In this document: positions 22,001-29,696 of the stretch, piece after piece
How positions within the stretch are numbered: position 1 is the stretch's first letter
Layout of the letters: each line of letters begins with the position of its first letter
Origin: Schizochytrium sp. TIO01
Taxonomy: Eukaryota; Sar; Bigyra; Thraustochytrida; Thraustochytriidae
Direction: 5' to 3'
NCBI GenBank assembly: GCA_004764695.1
Contig: SMSO01000025.1
Location: 1,659,102 to 1,723,101, forward strand
Length of the DNA stretch: 64,000 nt
The notes under the pieces: generated by a model
The model's database searches: none
What the model was told of the DNA's origin: nothing
What the model saw: only the letters and a program-made list of their open reading frames with translations
Translations under genes and position numbers: made by a program

Positions 22001-23252
22001 TCAACGGTGGATGGCAGCACGTGAAAGGAATGGCATTCGCTCTTTCTTCTCCCGGTGGCAACATCATACAGACTTGGCAAGAGTTCGATTAATGGCTCTT
22101 GCTAGGGCTAAAAGCTGCTTTATTCAATTATGGCCAAGATCAAAGCTTCATAGTTCGTTCATTCTTTGGAAAAAATGGTCAAAGGCATTCGCCAGTCTGC
22201 ATTCAATGTCTGCCTCCTTTAAGCGATATTTCCTGCGACAAACACTTCGTCGATGGAGTATTGCATACGTGCAAGATCTAACTATTTCAGGCATGGCGTA
22301 TAATTTCCAGCTAGAAACGCTGGTAAGACGGAGATGCAAGCTGCAAGCATTAGTTAACCAAAGGGTACGTGTTGAGTTACGCTATGCCTTTGTAATCCTC
22401 AAAAACTCTATGGGTCGTGTGAAACATCTCAAGAAAGCATTACTAAGCTCGAGACTGCGACTCTGTAGACTAGCATGGAATAGTTGGAAAGACATTATAT
22501 GGAAGCGAAAGCTCACTGCGGTGCATTTGTATAAATTGCAGAATTCATTACAAAGTTGGCAACATCGCAACATACGAGCAGCTTTTCAGGGTTGGCATAG
22601 TAAAACTCAAAGGCAAGCAACCATTGAAAAATTCGTTCTAAGGGCGGCAGGTAACATCACCACGCGGAATTCTAAGCAATGCCTTGTTGCCTTTTCAAGA
22701 TGGAGATGGTATTGTCTTCAGCAAACCCATCAACGACATTTGCTGACTCGTACGTTGTGGCGATGGCGCGCCCTTTGTTTGAGGTCCGCATTTGCACTTT
22801 GGCGCCATGCAACTACGCAGCCGATACTTCAAAGCGAAGCTTTAAGACGGATCATCCGGTGCTGGTATTTACGGCGTTTGCGGCACTCATTGGGCTCGGC
22901 TGATTTTAAGGACAAAATTAAAGACTCGAAAGCTTCAGCTCTTGAAGAGTGTGTGTTCACGTTGGCTCTGCTTGAACCAACGGCGCGCACTGCAACTATT
23001 GAAGACTCATATGCAGCAACAGCGTGTGAAAGCAATCCGAAAAAAAGTCTTTCTTCTTCTCTTGCAAGGTCGGTCACGAGTCCTTCTTCGCGCTGCGTTT
23101 CAAAAATGGAGGCACTCAATATACAGAGCCCATGCATTGCTTCAGACATGTTCTCATTGGAGAACGCGTGCTTTGCGTTCCGCTGTAAGGAAGTGGAAAA
23201 CATTCGATGTACACCAAAGGTTTCTTCAATTGAGGATGCAACATATGTTTAA
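16089..23252 (+). CDS. SFI1: Giant Sfi1-repeat (centrin-binding) protein, main exon
   Basis: This open frame of nearly 2,390 codons consists almost wholly of Sfi1-type repeats: basic, amphipathic, with a Phe/Leu-x2-Trp core (for example AFATWRI, AFRTWSED, AFDAWKV, AFERW-type units). I count about one Trp per 23 residues over the first 940. In yeast and animals, Sfi1 is a long alpha-helix in which each repeat binds one centrin, forming the filament of the spindle pole body half-bridge or the centriole and basal body. Those proteins carry about 20 repeats; this one may have 80 or more. The repeats stop near 22,890 and the last 110 or so residues in this frame look non-coding. They resume in another frame at 22911, so the true exon probably ends near 22864. 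Confidence 0.85.
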   Translation: MVIGEAQLTWQCLDVIRRVEVLYRLHHILDRHQWHLRAKSFSHLRSFVGFRQEAERTSLLRAQTIFTRLIHSKLRDAFTRLARPQLFVARRVQRLCSCIAVLQNHERRSLGWAFSTWHHFALRAQRCESLAKTFNWSLRSWERKRLLEAFQRLKNACRWTTIVCKVESKYLLRQKRTVFKQVKMHALSVRRIEVMVRCFHRQQQSLALQHLKSHVHKGRLLSRTMFKSIGVQKRAAFEQLKRFYERRKSQYRSVSCLNRFCRRQKIQLAFRTWSEDVKKLNNAQRFSQRRALKRIVQGWRRAALNSLSIKAFKNKQSIKVMRFCFQIWETMSTRAIERIKTRAFLAWRFATRIRKESKIIILNRLSYFWKVEQLGQAWRVLKNYTMLSKQHEHDVCFTTLQTWRKNVRLCKIAALLRLRKCWNFWKAHKLQCNLPRVLKKVIGRCIIRQAWRKLAFHGWDTRKTATIFTLWRLAQFHQHRIRSALHHWHRACTTQASQQARFKQHLNNLADLYTSRMTRQAFATWRIRNRLLYLTSAGIKHISAVLRRSQMVFCQRALFRWKMFCTNFARRLDKLTCHLDRYDRLKCLNFGWIRWQEYSISREQQKSFLSKIYGGYDVLLRMRMRIIWVKWNVLVKRCSSIKSFVSMRQRKYLSMCLQKWRQISSRQCALRAILIGFNYRTQHLCVAGAWHKWQQHCISSLFQKQAYRHLSLQRAFDAWKVIKSDSDSIRVRKAFSFWFQFCVTSKKDCLCRTWSAWRRLSLKSKLENRANRKLELQFRRHRIQVFRLILRGLYQRHIRAGISKAFRRWSQFAEQRSQQLLAAFNLNRISQRHGLQNGFAQWKLVACIHSIKAWYYEQELEACAQELLAKYFQRWYSVVRVRYAKHKTLLGEEMAWIQTTSRLERMRFFFREWQTKLLHRNQLRKALVRWSMREKKSVLRRWRSFTDRKAQIERFAKLVGLRCKSYTIRRFFSLWRRRSEHVSRLQRARRYNKNMSIAKNMLWQSRIHVGLQVCHHLEQGRANVQLKRGWRALVRNTRTKTVLSHTLWNWRLMNLRCGFASWTSFLRKQKRLQRVVRAWRSRQLLSSFHHWSSVVLCSNQERLVRMRAALQHWARSTQRFIQTEAFRQKWKRHENTTLKRFSLHRWAYNSRVSRRERHLLRISCKQKSHAVLYRLFHRWARAVSTRRVRILTKLRSRLFFNRRQHLQTGFSKWSVNVHISLRNELKVTSNHTRIKQTAFVQWHRWSCEQRQSRIALLNYNFQGWLRVSSQQRAQKLGRLHIQLLKLRFRRLRESFLKLDCARVEQRNFDRAVRILKTLRKRICFRAWETWLTQQKCARSVLSVFATRQWLVSTQHGAFSRWAQYTKSLATLERAVKAFRVYSVHKAFNSWIVFAKKQHSTRALVRYWQKMIRKDAILQWQAYICQQKRLGLVCIRWKNLQLKLAFETFTQQVQYRKLGRTVLDSAFRVICRHRQQCCIKAFSHWHFISYRLRQEKHTLERAKRAIKRWCVQRQQMAFEHWFRVISSRKESIELIFKCCWGIYKRKYQTRAFLRWKASIEVSKQHAKILNYMNAFMVRWERKRKFNSYRSSFDIWVTHIQLLNKKRTAARQMNKIYLRWHSYCNRDAVQQAYSKWRCASWAAEKRSAQLRRTKRVLSHWHELWKNNTYRRCFETWKTIVLKERQAYQQMRRALRIMASWKSMCRQQMLQTAFGMWKTHLTGLRDHEVRMKRLLANITRWQNTRKAKLCLWALETWKAAVAKINTQGIKMQRITEVLSNWHTMCIQHSCRLAFGVWKRLYELENVKRRQLARVDDILLRWRKKSMVSSLTIWKLWIAHEKYRHSCLKKAKLIFKHWWSSRLDYACRRMFEFWKVHVESAKLKQLQSEKMLRFLNRISNQCTATARQKAFRSWQEFTMEYRARDIAFDKAKRVFSRYFELRLCIASRVAFSRWHRFMMNSRLQTLEQRQLKGFLQRWMAARERNGIRSFFSRWQHHTDLARVRLMALARAKSCFIQLWPRSKLHSSFILWKKWSKAFASLHSMSASFKRYFLRQTLRRWSIAYVQDLTISGMAYNFQLETLVRRRCKLQALVNQRVRVELRYAFVILKNSMGRVKHLKKALLSSRLRLCRLAWNSWKDIIWKRKLTAVHLYKLQNSLQSWQHRNIRAAFQGWHSKTQRQATIEKFVLRAAGNITTRNSKQCLVAFSRWRWYCLQQTHQRHLLTRTLWRWRALCLRSAFALWRHATTQPILQSEALRRIIRCWYLRRLRHSLGSADFKDKIKDSKASALEECVFTLALLEPTARTATIEDSYAATACESNPKKSLSSSLARSVTSPSSRCVSKMEALNIQSPCIASDMFSLENACFAFRCKEVENIRCTPKVSSIEDATYV
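22865..22910 (+). other. Candidate 46-bp intron in the Sfi1-like gene
   Basis: Donor TG/GTATTT, acceptor GATTTTAAG/GAC, length 46 bp (one more than a multiple of three). Removing it restores a Trp codon across the junction and joins the repeats before and after in frame (..IIRCW then TKLKTRKLQLLK). A one-base assembly insertion is the alternative explanation for the frame change. Confidence 0.45.
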
Positions 23253-24528
23253 GACTTTACAGCATTGGCAATTGGTATTATGCCGCTTCGCGTTCGAGCG
23301 TTGGAAGGAACATTCTCTTCTGGGTCGGAGGGTTCGCTCAAAGCTTTTGAGGTGGATACACAATTATAAATTCATGAACACCTCCGTTGGGTTTAGTCGT
23401 TGGAAGGAGCACTTACTATATTCTCGTCTCAACACCAAAACTAAAATGCTACAGCACCAGCATCTGTATTGGACCATCTGGCATTATATTTCTCGAAAGC
23501 GTGATGATGCTTTGAGGTGTTCTTGGAAGATATGGCGCTCGTATGTTACGCATATAAACTCGTGCAGAAGGAAGGAAATGGTCATGTGTTCTCGAATTTT
23601 GTCAAGTTGGAGGTTCGGGCAATTGAGCAGTACGTTTCAGGCGTGGAAATCCAAAGTGCGAAATCATACGGTACTGAAGATAGTTGTCCAAAAAATGATT
23701 TGTTCAAATCTTCACAATTACTTTTCTTTCTGGAGGAAAATTACTCTTCATAGGCGTGCGCAACGTTGCATCATGGAGAATGTCTTTCGAATTTGGCGAT
23801 ACCAACAGCGACGTGTTCTATCCCGTGCATTTACCCATTGGTACTTATTGGGACTAACTAAGCATAATCACCCTTCAAAGCAGCTTGCCAAGCAACTCTC
23901 AGGTGTTGCTGAAAGTACTAGGAGTATACTATTGCAATTTATAAGTGCTCGCGAACGACGTCAAGATTTACGCCGATCTATGCTTTGGACCGGGTGGAAT
24001 AAGATTTGCTTAAATAGCCTTAATGTTCGTCTGGGGAATGAATGCCGCCGTGCAACGATCGAAAGGTCAATATTAATAAGTTTTGCCAGAAGCCTCATGG
24101 TTAAGGTGCAAAAATTTCGTGGACGTTGTGCGCTGCGTATGGGTTGGACTCGGTTAATAGCAAACGTCCAAACTAATCAACTTCGCCAGAAGTTTTTGGA
24201 TCGTTCGTACTTGACTTGGGTGTCTGCAAGAAAGTGGCGTTGTATGCTCTCCACATTTACGACCTGGCGAGTATTTTCTCTACGAATGGCTCGAGCTCGG
24301 CATATTTTGCAAACGATGCAGCGAGTCGAAGATGCCTGGGAGAGTGCTCGAAAGCATCGGGCATTTGCTCAATGGCGTTTAGAAGTTAAACTACAGTATA
24401 TGGATGAGTCTCAAGCGCGTCGCTCTCACGCCGCTCAGGGCTTGAGAGATGTACAAAGTAAAGCTCGTGACACTCTGATGCAGCTGCGACTTGCCCGCTC
24501 CTCTTCACGATTAAGTTATCTTTCTTAA
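22911..24528 (+). CDS. Giant Sfi1-repeat protein, C-terminal exon
   Basis: This continues the Sfi1 repeats in the +1 frame relative to the main exon, without an ATG at its start (RWLCLNQRRALQLL, AFQKWRHSI, AVRKWKTF, AFERWKEH, GFSRWKEHL and so on). Repeats continue to about residue 500 and end in a short polar tail with the stop at 24526-24528. With the two upstream segments the predicted protein is about 3,000 residues. Conserved repeat periodicity on both sides of the junction argues against a decaying pseudogene. The gene is convergent with the SNF2 gene on the minus strand. Confidence 0.75.
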
Positions 24529-25160
24529 TGAAACCTATCTTTGTAATATATATTGAATTTGTCAGCGATGTTCTAATTTCAAAGCTCGGGCTAGATGATA
24601 AAGGAATCGTTTTATGGGTTCATAATGTTTAGCTTTGAGACTTTTCTTCTCCCTGTTTTGTTTAAAATGGAAGTTAATTACCTCACCTACTGCACAAATA
24701 GAGAAGAACTATGTCATACTTTGGTCAGACACGACTAAAAGGTAATAATCACAGTGGTGCCATCTAGTTCGACACTTTGTAGCCCAGAAGGTAAATAAAG
24801 CCAACACTACAAGAGAAAGAGATACAAATAAAGAGAATAGAAGAGAATAATGGAAGGAAAGAAATACTGGACCTATAAAACTCAGGGTTTCCTTAATACT
24901 TTATTCCTAGAAAAAAACAATCCTTGCTGTGATCAGAAAGTGAGTCCCAAGTGAGACCATGAGATGTGCTGCAATTACTACTAAAGACAAGCAAGCTGCT
25001 TTCAAGACAGTCTTCTTCTATTTGCTAAAAGAAAGAAAGAATGAAAAAAGGAAAAGGAAATCATAAGTCTCGGAAAGGGAAAACCTCGACCTGCCGCATC
25101 ATCATGAACACGGAAAAAATCATTGCACTGAGACATTTTCTCATTCATTCATTCATTCAT
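24529..25160. other. Convergent intergenic region with a CATT microsatellite
   Basis: The 3' flanks of the Sfi1-like gene (+) and the SNF2 gene (-). A (CATT)n tract at 25142-25169 overlaps the 3' end of the SNF2 coding region. No other feature seen. Confidence 0.5.
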
Positions 25161-25169
25161 TCATTCATT
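25142..25169. repeat. (CATT)n microsatellite carrying the SNF2 stop codon
   Basis: About seven tandem CATT units. On the minus strand they read (AATG)n and supply the last sense codons and the TGA stop of the SNF2 gene. Confidence 0.9.
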
Positions 25170-27266
25170 GACCTTACCAACAATAGACGACGCAGCGTGT
25201 TCAACGATCTCATATCCTTCCCCCTTTGAAGATACCTCGCCATTGAAGAGAGACTCGCGATTGAGCAGGGTCCGCAAGGTGTCATCTGAGAGCTCTCCGG
25301 CATCGAGATGGTGACCCGAATATTCATCTCTGAGGAGGTCACGCAGCTCGTTGGCATCCATGCCCTTACCCTTTTGGTGACTGTTGTGGATACTAGCTTG
25401 TTTGGCACAAACCACACGCTCCACTTTACGCTTGCTATTTGCACGCTCCAAAATCTTTAGCTCAACAGACTTAGCCGTTACCAGGCGATATACGACGACA
25501 TCCTTCGTCTGACCAATACGGTGTGCTCGATCTTGAGCCTGCTGATCCTGATGGGGATTCCAGTCAGAGTCAAAAATGATAACTGTGTCCGCTGAGACTA
25601 AGTTGATACCAACTCCTCCAGCGCGAGTGCTGAGAAGAAAGCAAAAAAAGTTTGGGTCTTTGTTGAAATCATCCATTTGTTGCTTGCGCTCATCAAGGCT
25701 GGTACTGCCATCAATTCGACACACCTTCCAATCAGGGCGCAAGAAATGTAAATAGTCTTGGACAATATCAAGCAGTGAGGTAAATTGGGAGAATACTAAG
25801 ACCTTGTGACCTTTTTTCTTGAGATCCAAAAGCATCTGGTCAAGCGCACGAACCTTGCCGGAGGCCTCGATAAGACGTTGATCATTGTTATAGTTGCCCT
25901 GGCCATCTGTTGGTTCAAAGTGGAGGTACGGGTGAAGGCAACATTTGCGCAACTGCATCAGAACATTGTTTAACTGTGTCTTGTTGCCTGTGGCGATTTC
26001 CAGAAGCTTGGCTAATTCACCCTCCATGATGGATTTGTACATATCACGCTGGGAGCTAGTCATGGGAATGTAAAGAACTACTTCCTTCTTTCGAGGGAGG
26101 TGCTTCTCAACATCAGACTTTAAGCGTCGCATCATAAATGGTGCAAGGATTTTATGGAGTTTGCTCACAATATTTTCTTCAGCATGCTTGCGCACGAGCT
26201 CGTTTTCGGTTGCGCGAGAACCATCAAAGGCAAACACCGATTGAAAGAAATCCAGGTCATCAAAAATCTCAGGCATGAGGAAGTTGAGCAGACTCCACAA
26301 TTCTGCCAGGTTATTCTGCAGCGGGGTTCCAGTCAGCAAAATCTTATTTGCACCGCCCCGAAGGACAGAGCCGCCACAAAGCTGATTTAATTCACGAAAC
26401 AGCTTACACTTGTGGTTCTTCAAGCGATGGCCCTCATCAACAATAATATGTTTCCACTCGCAGCGTTGCAGACCAGACCGGTCGCGGCATACGATGTCAT
26501 AGGTTGTCACAGTCACCGGAAACTTCTTCATGTCACGTTTCTTCGACTTGGCTGAGAGAAGGTACTCGTCTCGCATCTCAGCGCGCTCTTCCTTGGTGCC
26601 GTGATAGAGAAGCACTGGAATCTTGGGTGTCCAGCGCTTGAACTCATTTACCCAATTATGAATAGTCGACAGAGGTACTACGATCAAATAGGGCCCATAG
26701 GCGCCCATTTCACGTAGATGTGCGATCATCGAAATTGTTTGCACAGTTTTGCCAAGACCCATTTCGTCTGCCAGAATGCCGTGCAGACCATTTTCATAGA
26801 GGCCAACCATCCACTTGAACCCTTTGACCTGATAGTCACGAAGTCTCCCTCCAGTGAGAGCCTTTGGTTGTCTCCGTTCTCCGTGCTCGTCAACCTCATC
26901 AAGATCCACCTCCTGCTGCTTTGGGTTCTTGCTCGCTGCGACCCTCTTGGAACCGTTCTTCACCTTGCGTCTCTTGGTCTCAGGTTCTTCAACCTTGACA
27001 TCTTGACCCGATGACGATTGACTGTTCATCAGCTTACGATTAAGGAATTGCGTGTACTTCTCCGCCTTGGCCAGCAGTCTGTCGAGCGCCTCAGAGGCCT
27101 CCTGCTCTGTAATGCCCGCCTTGCGTTCGCTCAGACGCGCCTGCTCCGGTTTCCACGCCTTATCATTAGCCTCTGCGGCCTTTTCTTCCTCCGCAATCAG
27201 CTTCTCCAGTTCAGGATCGCGCTCAGAGGCGCTATCGTCATCTTCACTGCTCTTCTTCCGCGTCAT
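25161..27266 (-). CDS. DDM1: SNF2-family chromatin remodeller, DDM1/HELLS (LSH) type
   Basis: The start is the first ATG, at 27266 (701 residues). A complete two-lobe SNF2 ATPase is visible: Walker A ADEMGLGKT at about 161-169, motif II VDEGH, LLTGTPLQNNLAELWSLLNF, and the C-terminal lobe with STRAGGVGINL, SDWNPHQDQQAQDRAHRIG and VVVYRLVTAKSVELKILER. The DEGH motif, GGRLRDYQVKGFKWM and the C-terminal KRKVERVV plus the DANELRDLLRDE segment match DDM1 of plants and HELLS of animals more closely than ISWI or CHD. These enzymes slide nucleosomes to let DNA methyltransferases reach heterochromatin and transposons. The N-terminus is acidic and Lys-rich. The stop codon lies inside a CATT microsatellite. 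Confidence 0.9.
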   Translation of the reverse strand: MTRKKSSEDDDSASERDPELEKLIAEEEKAAEANDKAWKPEQARLSERKAGITEQEASEALDRLLAKAEKYTQFLNRKLMNSQSSSGQDVKVEEPETKRRKVKNGSKRVAASKNPKQQEVDLDEVDEHGERRQPKALTGGRLRDYQVKGFKWMVGLYENGLHGILADEMGLGKTVQTISMIAHLREMGAYGPYLIVVPLSTIHNWVNEFKRWTPKIPVLLYHGTKEERAEMRDEYLLSAKSKKRDMKKFPVTVTTYDIVCRDRSGLQRCEWKHIIVDEGHRLKNHKCKLFRELNQLCGGSVLRGGANKILLTGTPLQNNLAELWSLLNFLMPEIFDDLDFFQSVFAFDGSRATENELVRKHAEENIVSKLHKILAPFMMRRLKSDVEKHLPRKKEVVLYIPMTSSQRDMYKSIMEGELAKLLEIATGNKTQLNNVLMQLRKCCLHPYLHFEPTDGQGNYNNDQRLIEASGKVRALDQMLLDLKKKGHKVLVFSQFTSLLDIVQDYLHFLRPDWKVCRIDGSTSLDERKQQMDDFNKDPNFFCFLLSTRAGGVGINLVSADTVIIFDSDWNPHQDQQAQDRAHRIGQTKDVVVYRLVTAKSVELKILERANSKRKVERVVCAKQASIHNSHQKGKGMDANELRDLLRDEYSGHHLDAGELSDDTLRTLLNRESLFNGEVSSKGEGYEIVEHAASSIVGKVNE

Positions 27267-28751
27267 CTCGTGCAAGAACGGAGAAGTCTGCAAACCAGAG
27301 CTAATCCAGAGAATGCCGTTTTCGCAGTCTCAGACAAACTTCCTGGGAGAATTTCTTTCCTGGTCCGTATTTCCCCGCACCGCTCCCCTTGCTGGACGAG
27401 CTCGAATCCCTCTGGCTCTGATCCACTCAATCAGGGTCTGTTGGGTTGCGGTTGCTTGTTGAGTGATTCTTTCCTCAACATCAATTTCGTTCCTTCATTC
27501 GCTCCCAACTACTCAACTGTAATATATTACTTTGCTACGACCTTCTAACCAAGGCCTAAGCTTCTTCCAGTCTAACCACGGCTCCACGGTGAATCGGAGA
27601 AATAGATGTACTCCCGTAGAGTGAGCTGTTTCTCCGAAGCTTTGGGTTCTGCAAATTCGCTGTCGCTTACACCTGTTCTTCAATTCTAAGAACAAAACAA
27701 AAAGAACAGTAACGACTGCTAACCTAACAATTTGTTCCTGAGCGAGTGATTTAAAACAAAAGAAGAACCTGTGGTACCTTACCTCTATTTCATTTCACTC
27801 ACACTTAGCATTCTTCCTAGGCAGAGGTATCGGGTCGAGATCTTTTTAAAACTTGGGTAAAAAACTCAAGCCAAAAACAAGCACTCAATACGTCTAAGGT
27901 GTTTGGGGAGAACGAAGAAACCTCGATGCTTCGCGTAAGTTTCTGGTTTCGTTCATTAATTTGAACAGAGATAATGAGGAGAGATAGCTGCTTCAGGACC
28001 ACCCAGTTGCAAATTGAGGAGCATTTGTTCGAATTCAGCGCTTGAATTCCGTCGTCAAGTGGTTTTATTATATATAATTATTTATTTTAATTATTTATTT
28101 TAATTATATATATATATTTTCCAAAATGATCTTTTACATTATTTATGGATTTTCGTTTTTGAAAACATCTTTTTCGAGTGAAAACATTTGTTGTTTCCAA
28201 TATTGGAATTTCTTATTATTGGTATTTGTTTGTTCTGGTTGTTCTTTTCTAAAATAATGACAATCACCATATTAGTTTAGAGTATCACTATACTATGTTG
28301 ATCCTCATGATGTATTTCTAATACGAGTGGATCCAAATAGTTCCACCTTGAAGGGCCACTTTTTCCAATTGTAGTCGTGACACCGTATTTAATCTCCCAT
28401 CTATGGTATTGTGCTTCCATGCGGTGCGACCAGACCCGAATCAAACAATCTCGAACTGTGCGAATAGAACTAGACAATGGGTTGCACAAGGTACCTGCCA
28501 AACTCTAGGAGATTGCAAACAAATCGTTTATAAGTCATTACGTCCTCCAATCTTGATCACTCGCCAGTTTGTGATTGCTTCCTATGCATACCAATATTTA
28601 TTCAGCCTGAGGTACTACTTTGTAATTTATCCCTCGTACAGTGTGCAAGTTGGATTTGAGGGTGTGTAAGAAACAAAGATCTATTTTTTCATCTGCAAAT
28701 CGTCAGCAGCAGACCCCAATCGTTCGAAGAACCAAAATTCCTTCGAATACC
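27267..28751. other. AT-rich intergenic region
   Basis: About 1.5 kb between the divergent SNF2 and Crinkler-like genes. It includes a very AT-rich low-complexity block at about 28062-28122 (tandem TTATTTTAATTA-like units and a TA run). No gene recognised. Confidence 0.5.
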
Positions 28752-29696
28752 ATGTTTGGTATAATTGCCAAGGGGGCCTTCAAGGTCATGGGCATGCTAG
28801 GAGGAGCCAACACAAGACGTGGGCCTCACCCTTCGATTGCTCAGATGTTCACGACCAGTTCACCCACCAATATGGGACACGTCGAAAAAACTGCAAAACT
28901 ATACGATGCTCTGATTCTGGCTAGGGATCGTTATGATAAAAAACTAGAGGAGCGAACGAGTGTCTTGCAATACATTAAAGAGCTTGACAGTGAAAAAGAC
29001 AAGCTTTCGCAAGAAATCAAGGATTTGAAGAGGAAACTCAACGAAGCGCTCAGTCCTATGGACTACTTGTGTCTGTATCACATCTTTGATAATGATGCTG
29101 CACCAGACGAAATGATTGAACGCTATTTCAAATGTTCGCTCAATGAGATAGATAAAAGCATCAGCCAAACATTTGTTTCGTTTAAATCGCTTGCCAAGAA
29201 TGAGAAGGCGTTAAAACTTAAAGAGCAGGAACGCCGTCCCCATATAGACCGCCTTAGAGAGATTGAGAAAACCCTCCATCTTTATTATAAGGATGTGGTT
29301 ACGCCCAGGTCTGAGCTACGTAAAATTTATTGCCAGGTTAACTTTATGGAGCTCACGAACAGGAATTTACCAATTTTGCCAGTCGAGGATTATAATAATC
29401 CAGGATTGGAGTCAACCCCAGACCTAACTAGTTGTTTTGCCTCGCCTTTGCGGGTGAGGACGATGGAGATATCTTCGTTCTTGAGGTATTGCTCAGATCA
29501 TGGGTACGTTGATATCCTACGCGAACTGTATAGTTCGGTCGACTTCTCTTCGCCATTTGAAACGATGAGCAAGCAAAGTTCTTTAAATAACGAAGGTGCT
29601 GTCGTCAAAGCGTTTGGCAAAGTGGTGCAGATCCTACTAGAAGCCATGGGAGAAAAACCCAACGCCAATGTTCCTCGACACCTTACCAATTTCTAG
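28752..29696 (+). CDS. N-terminal part of a broken Crinkler-like gene (coiled coil plus start of nuclease fold)
   Basis: ATG at 28752; 314 residues to the TAG. The N-terminus is short, hydrophobic and Gly-rich. A Lys/Glu-rich coiled coil spans about residues 60-100, followed by a further helical region. The last 40 or so residues (NNEGAVVKAFGKVVQILLEAMG) look like the first helix of the restriction-endonuclease-like domain that continues in the next frame. The two frames overlap by 29 bp and differ by +1. I read this as one gene interrupted by a frameshift (mutation, assembly error or a small missed intron), not two genes. I do not recognise a canonical Crinkler ubiquitin-like header. It lies at the start of a rearranged-looking region. 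Confidence 0.5.
   Translation: MFGIIAKGAFKVMGMLGGANTRRGPHPSIAQMFTTSSPTNMGHVEKTAKLYDALILARDRYDKKLEERTSVLQYIKELDSEKDKLSQEIKDLKRKLNEALSPMDYLCLYHIFDNDAAPDEMIERYFKCSLNEIDKSISQTFVSFKSLAKNEKALKLKEQERRPHIDRLREIEKTLHLYYKDVVTPRSELRKIYCQVNFMELTNRNLPILPVEDYNNPGLESTPDLTSCFASPLRVRTMEISSFLRYCSDHGYVDILRELYSSVDFSSPFETMSKQSSLNNEGAVVKAFGKVVQILLEAMGEKPNANVPRHLTNF

Noticed and set aside
22911-23252. The last 110 or so codons of the main Sfi1 frame as real protein
   Set aside because: The repeats continue in another frame over the same bases, and this stretch has no repeat pattern.
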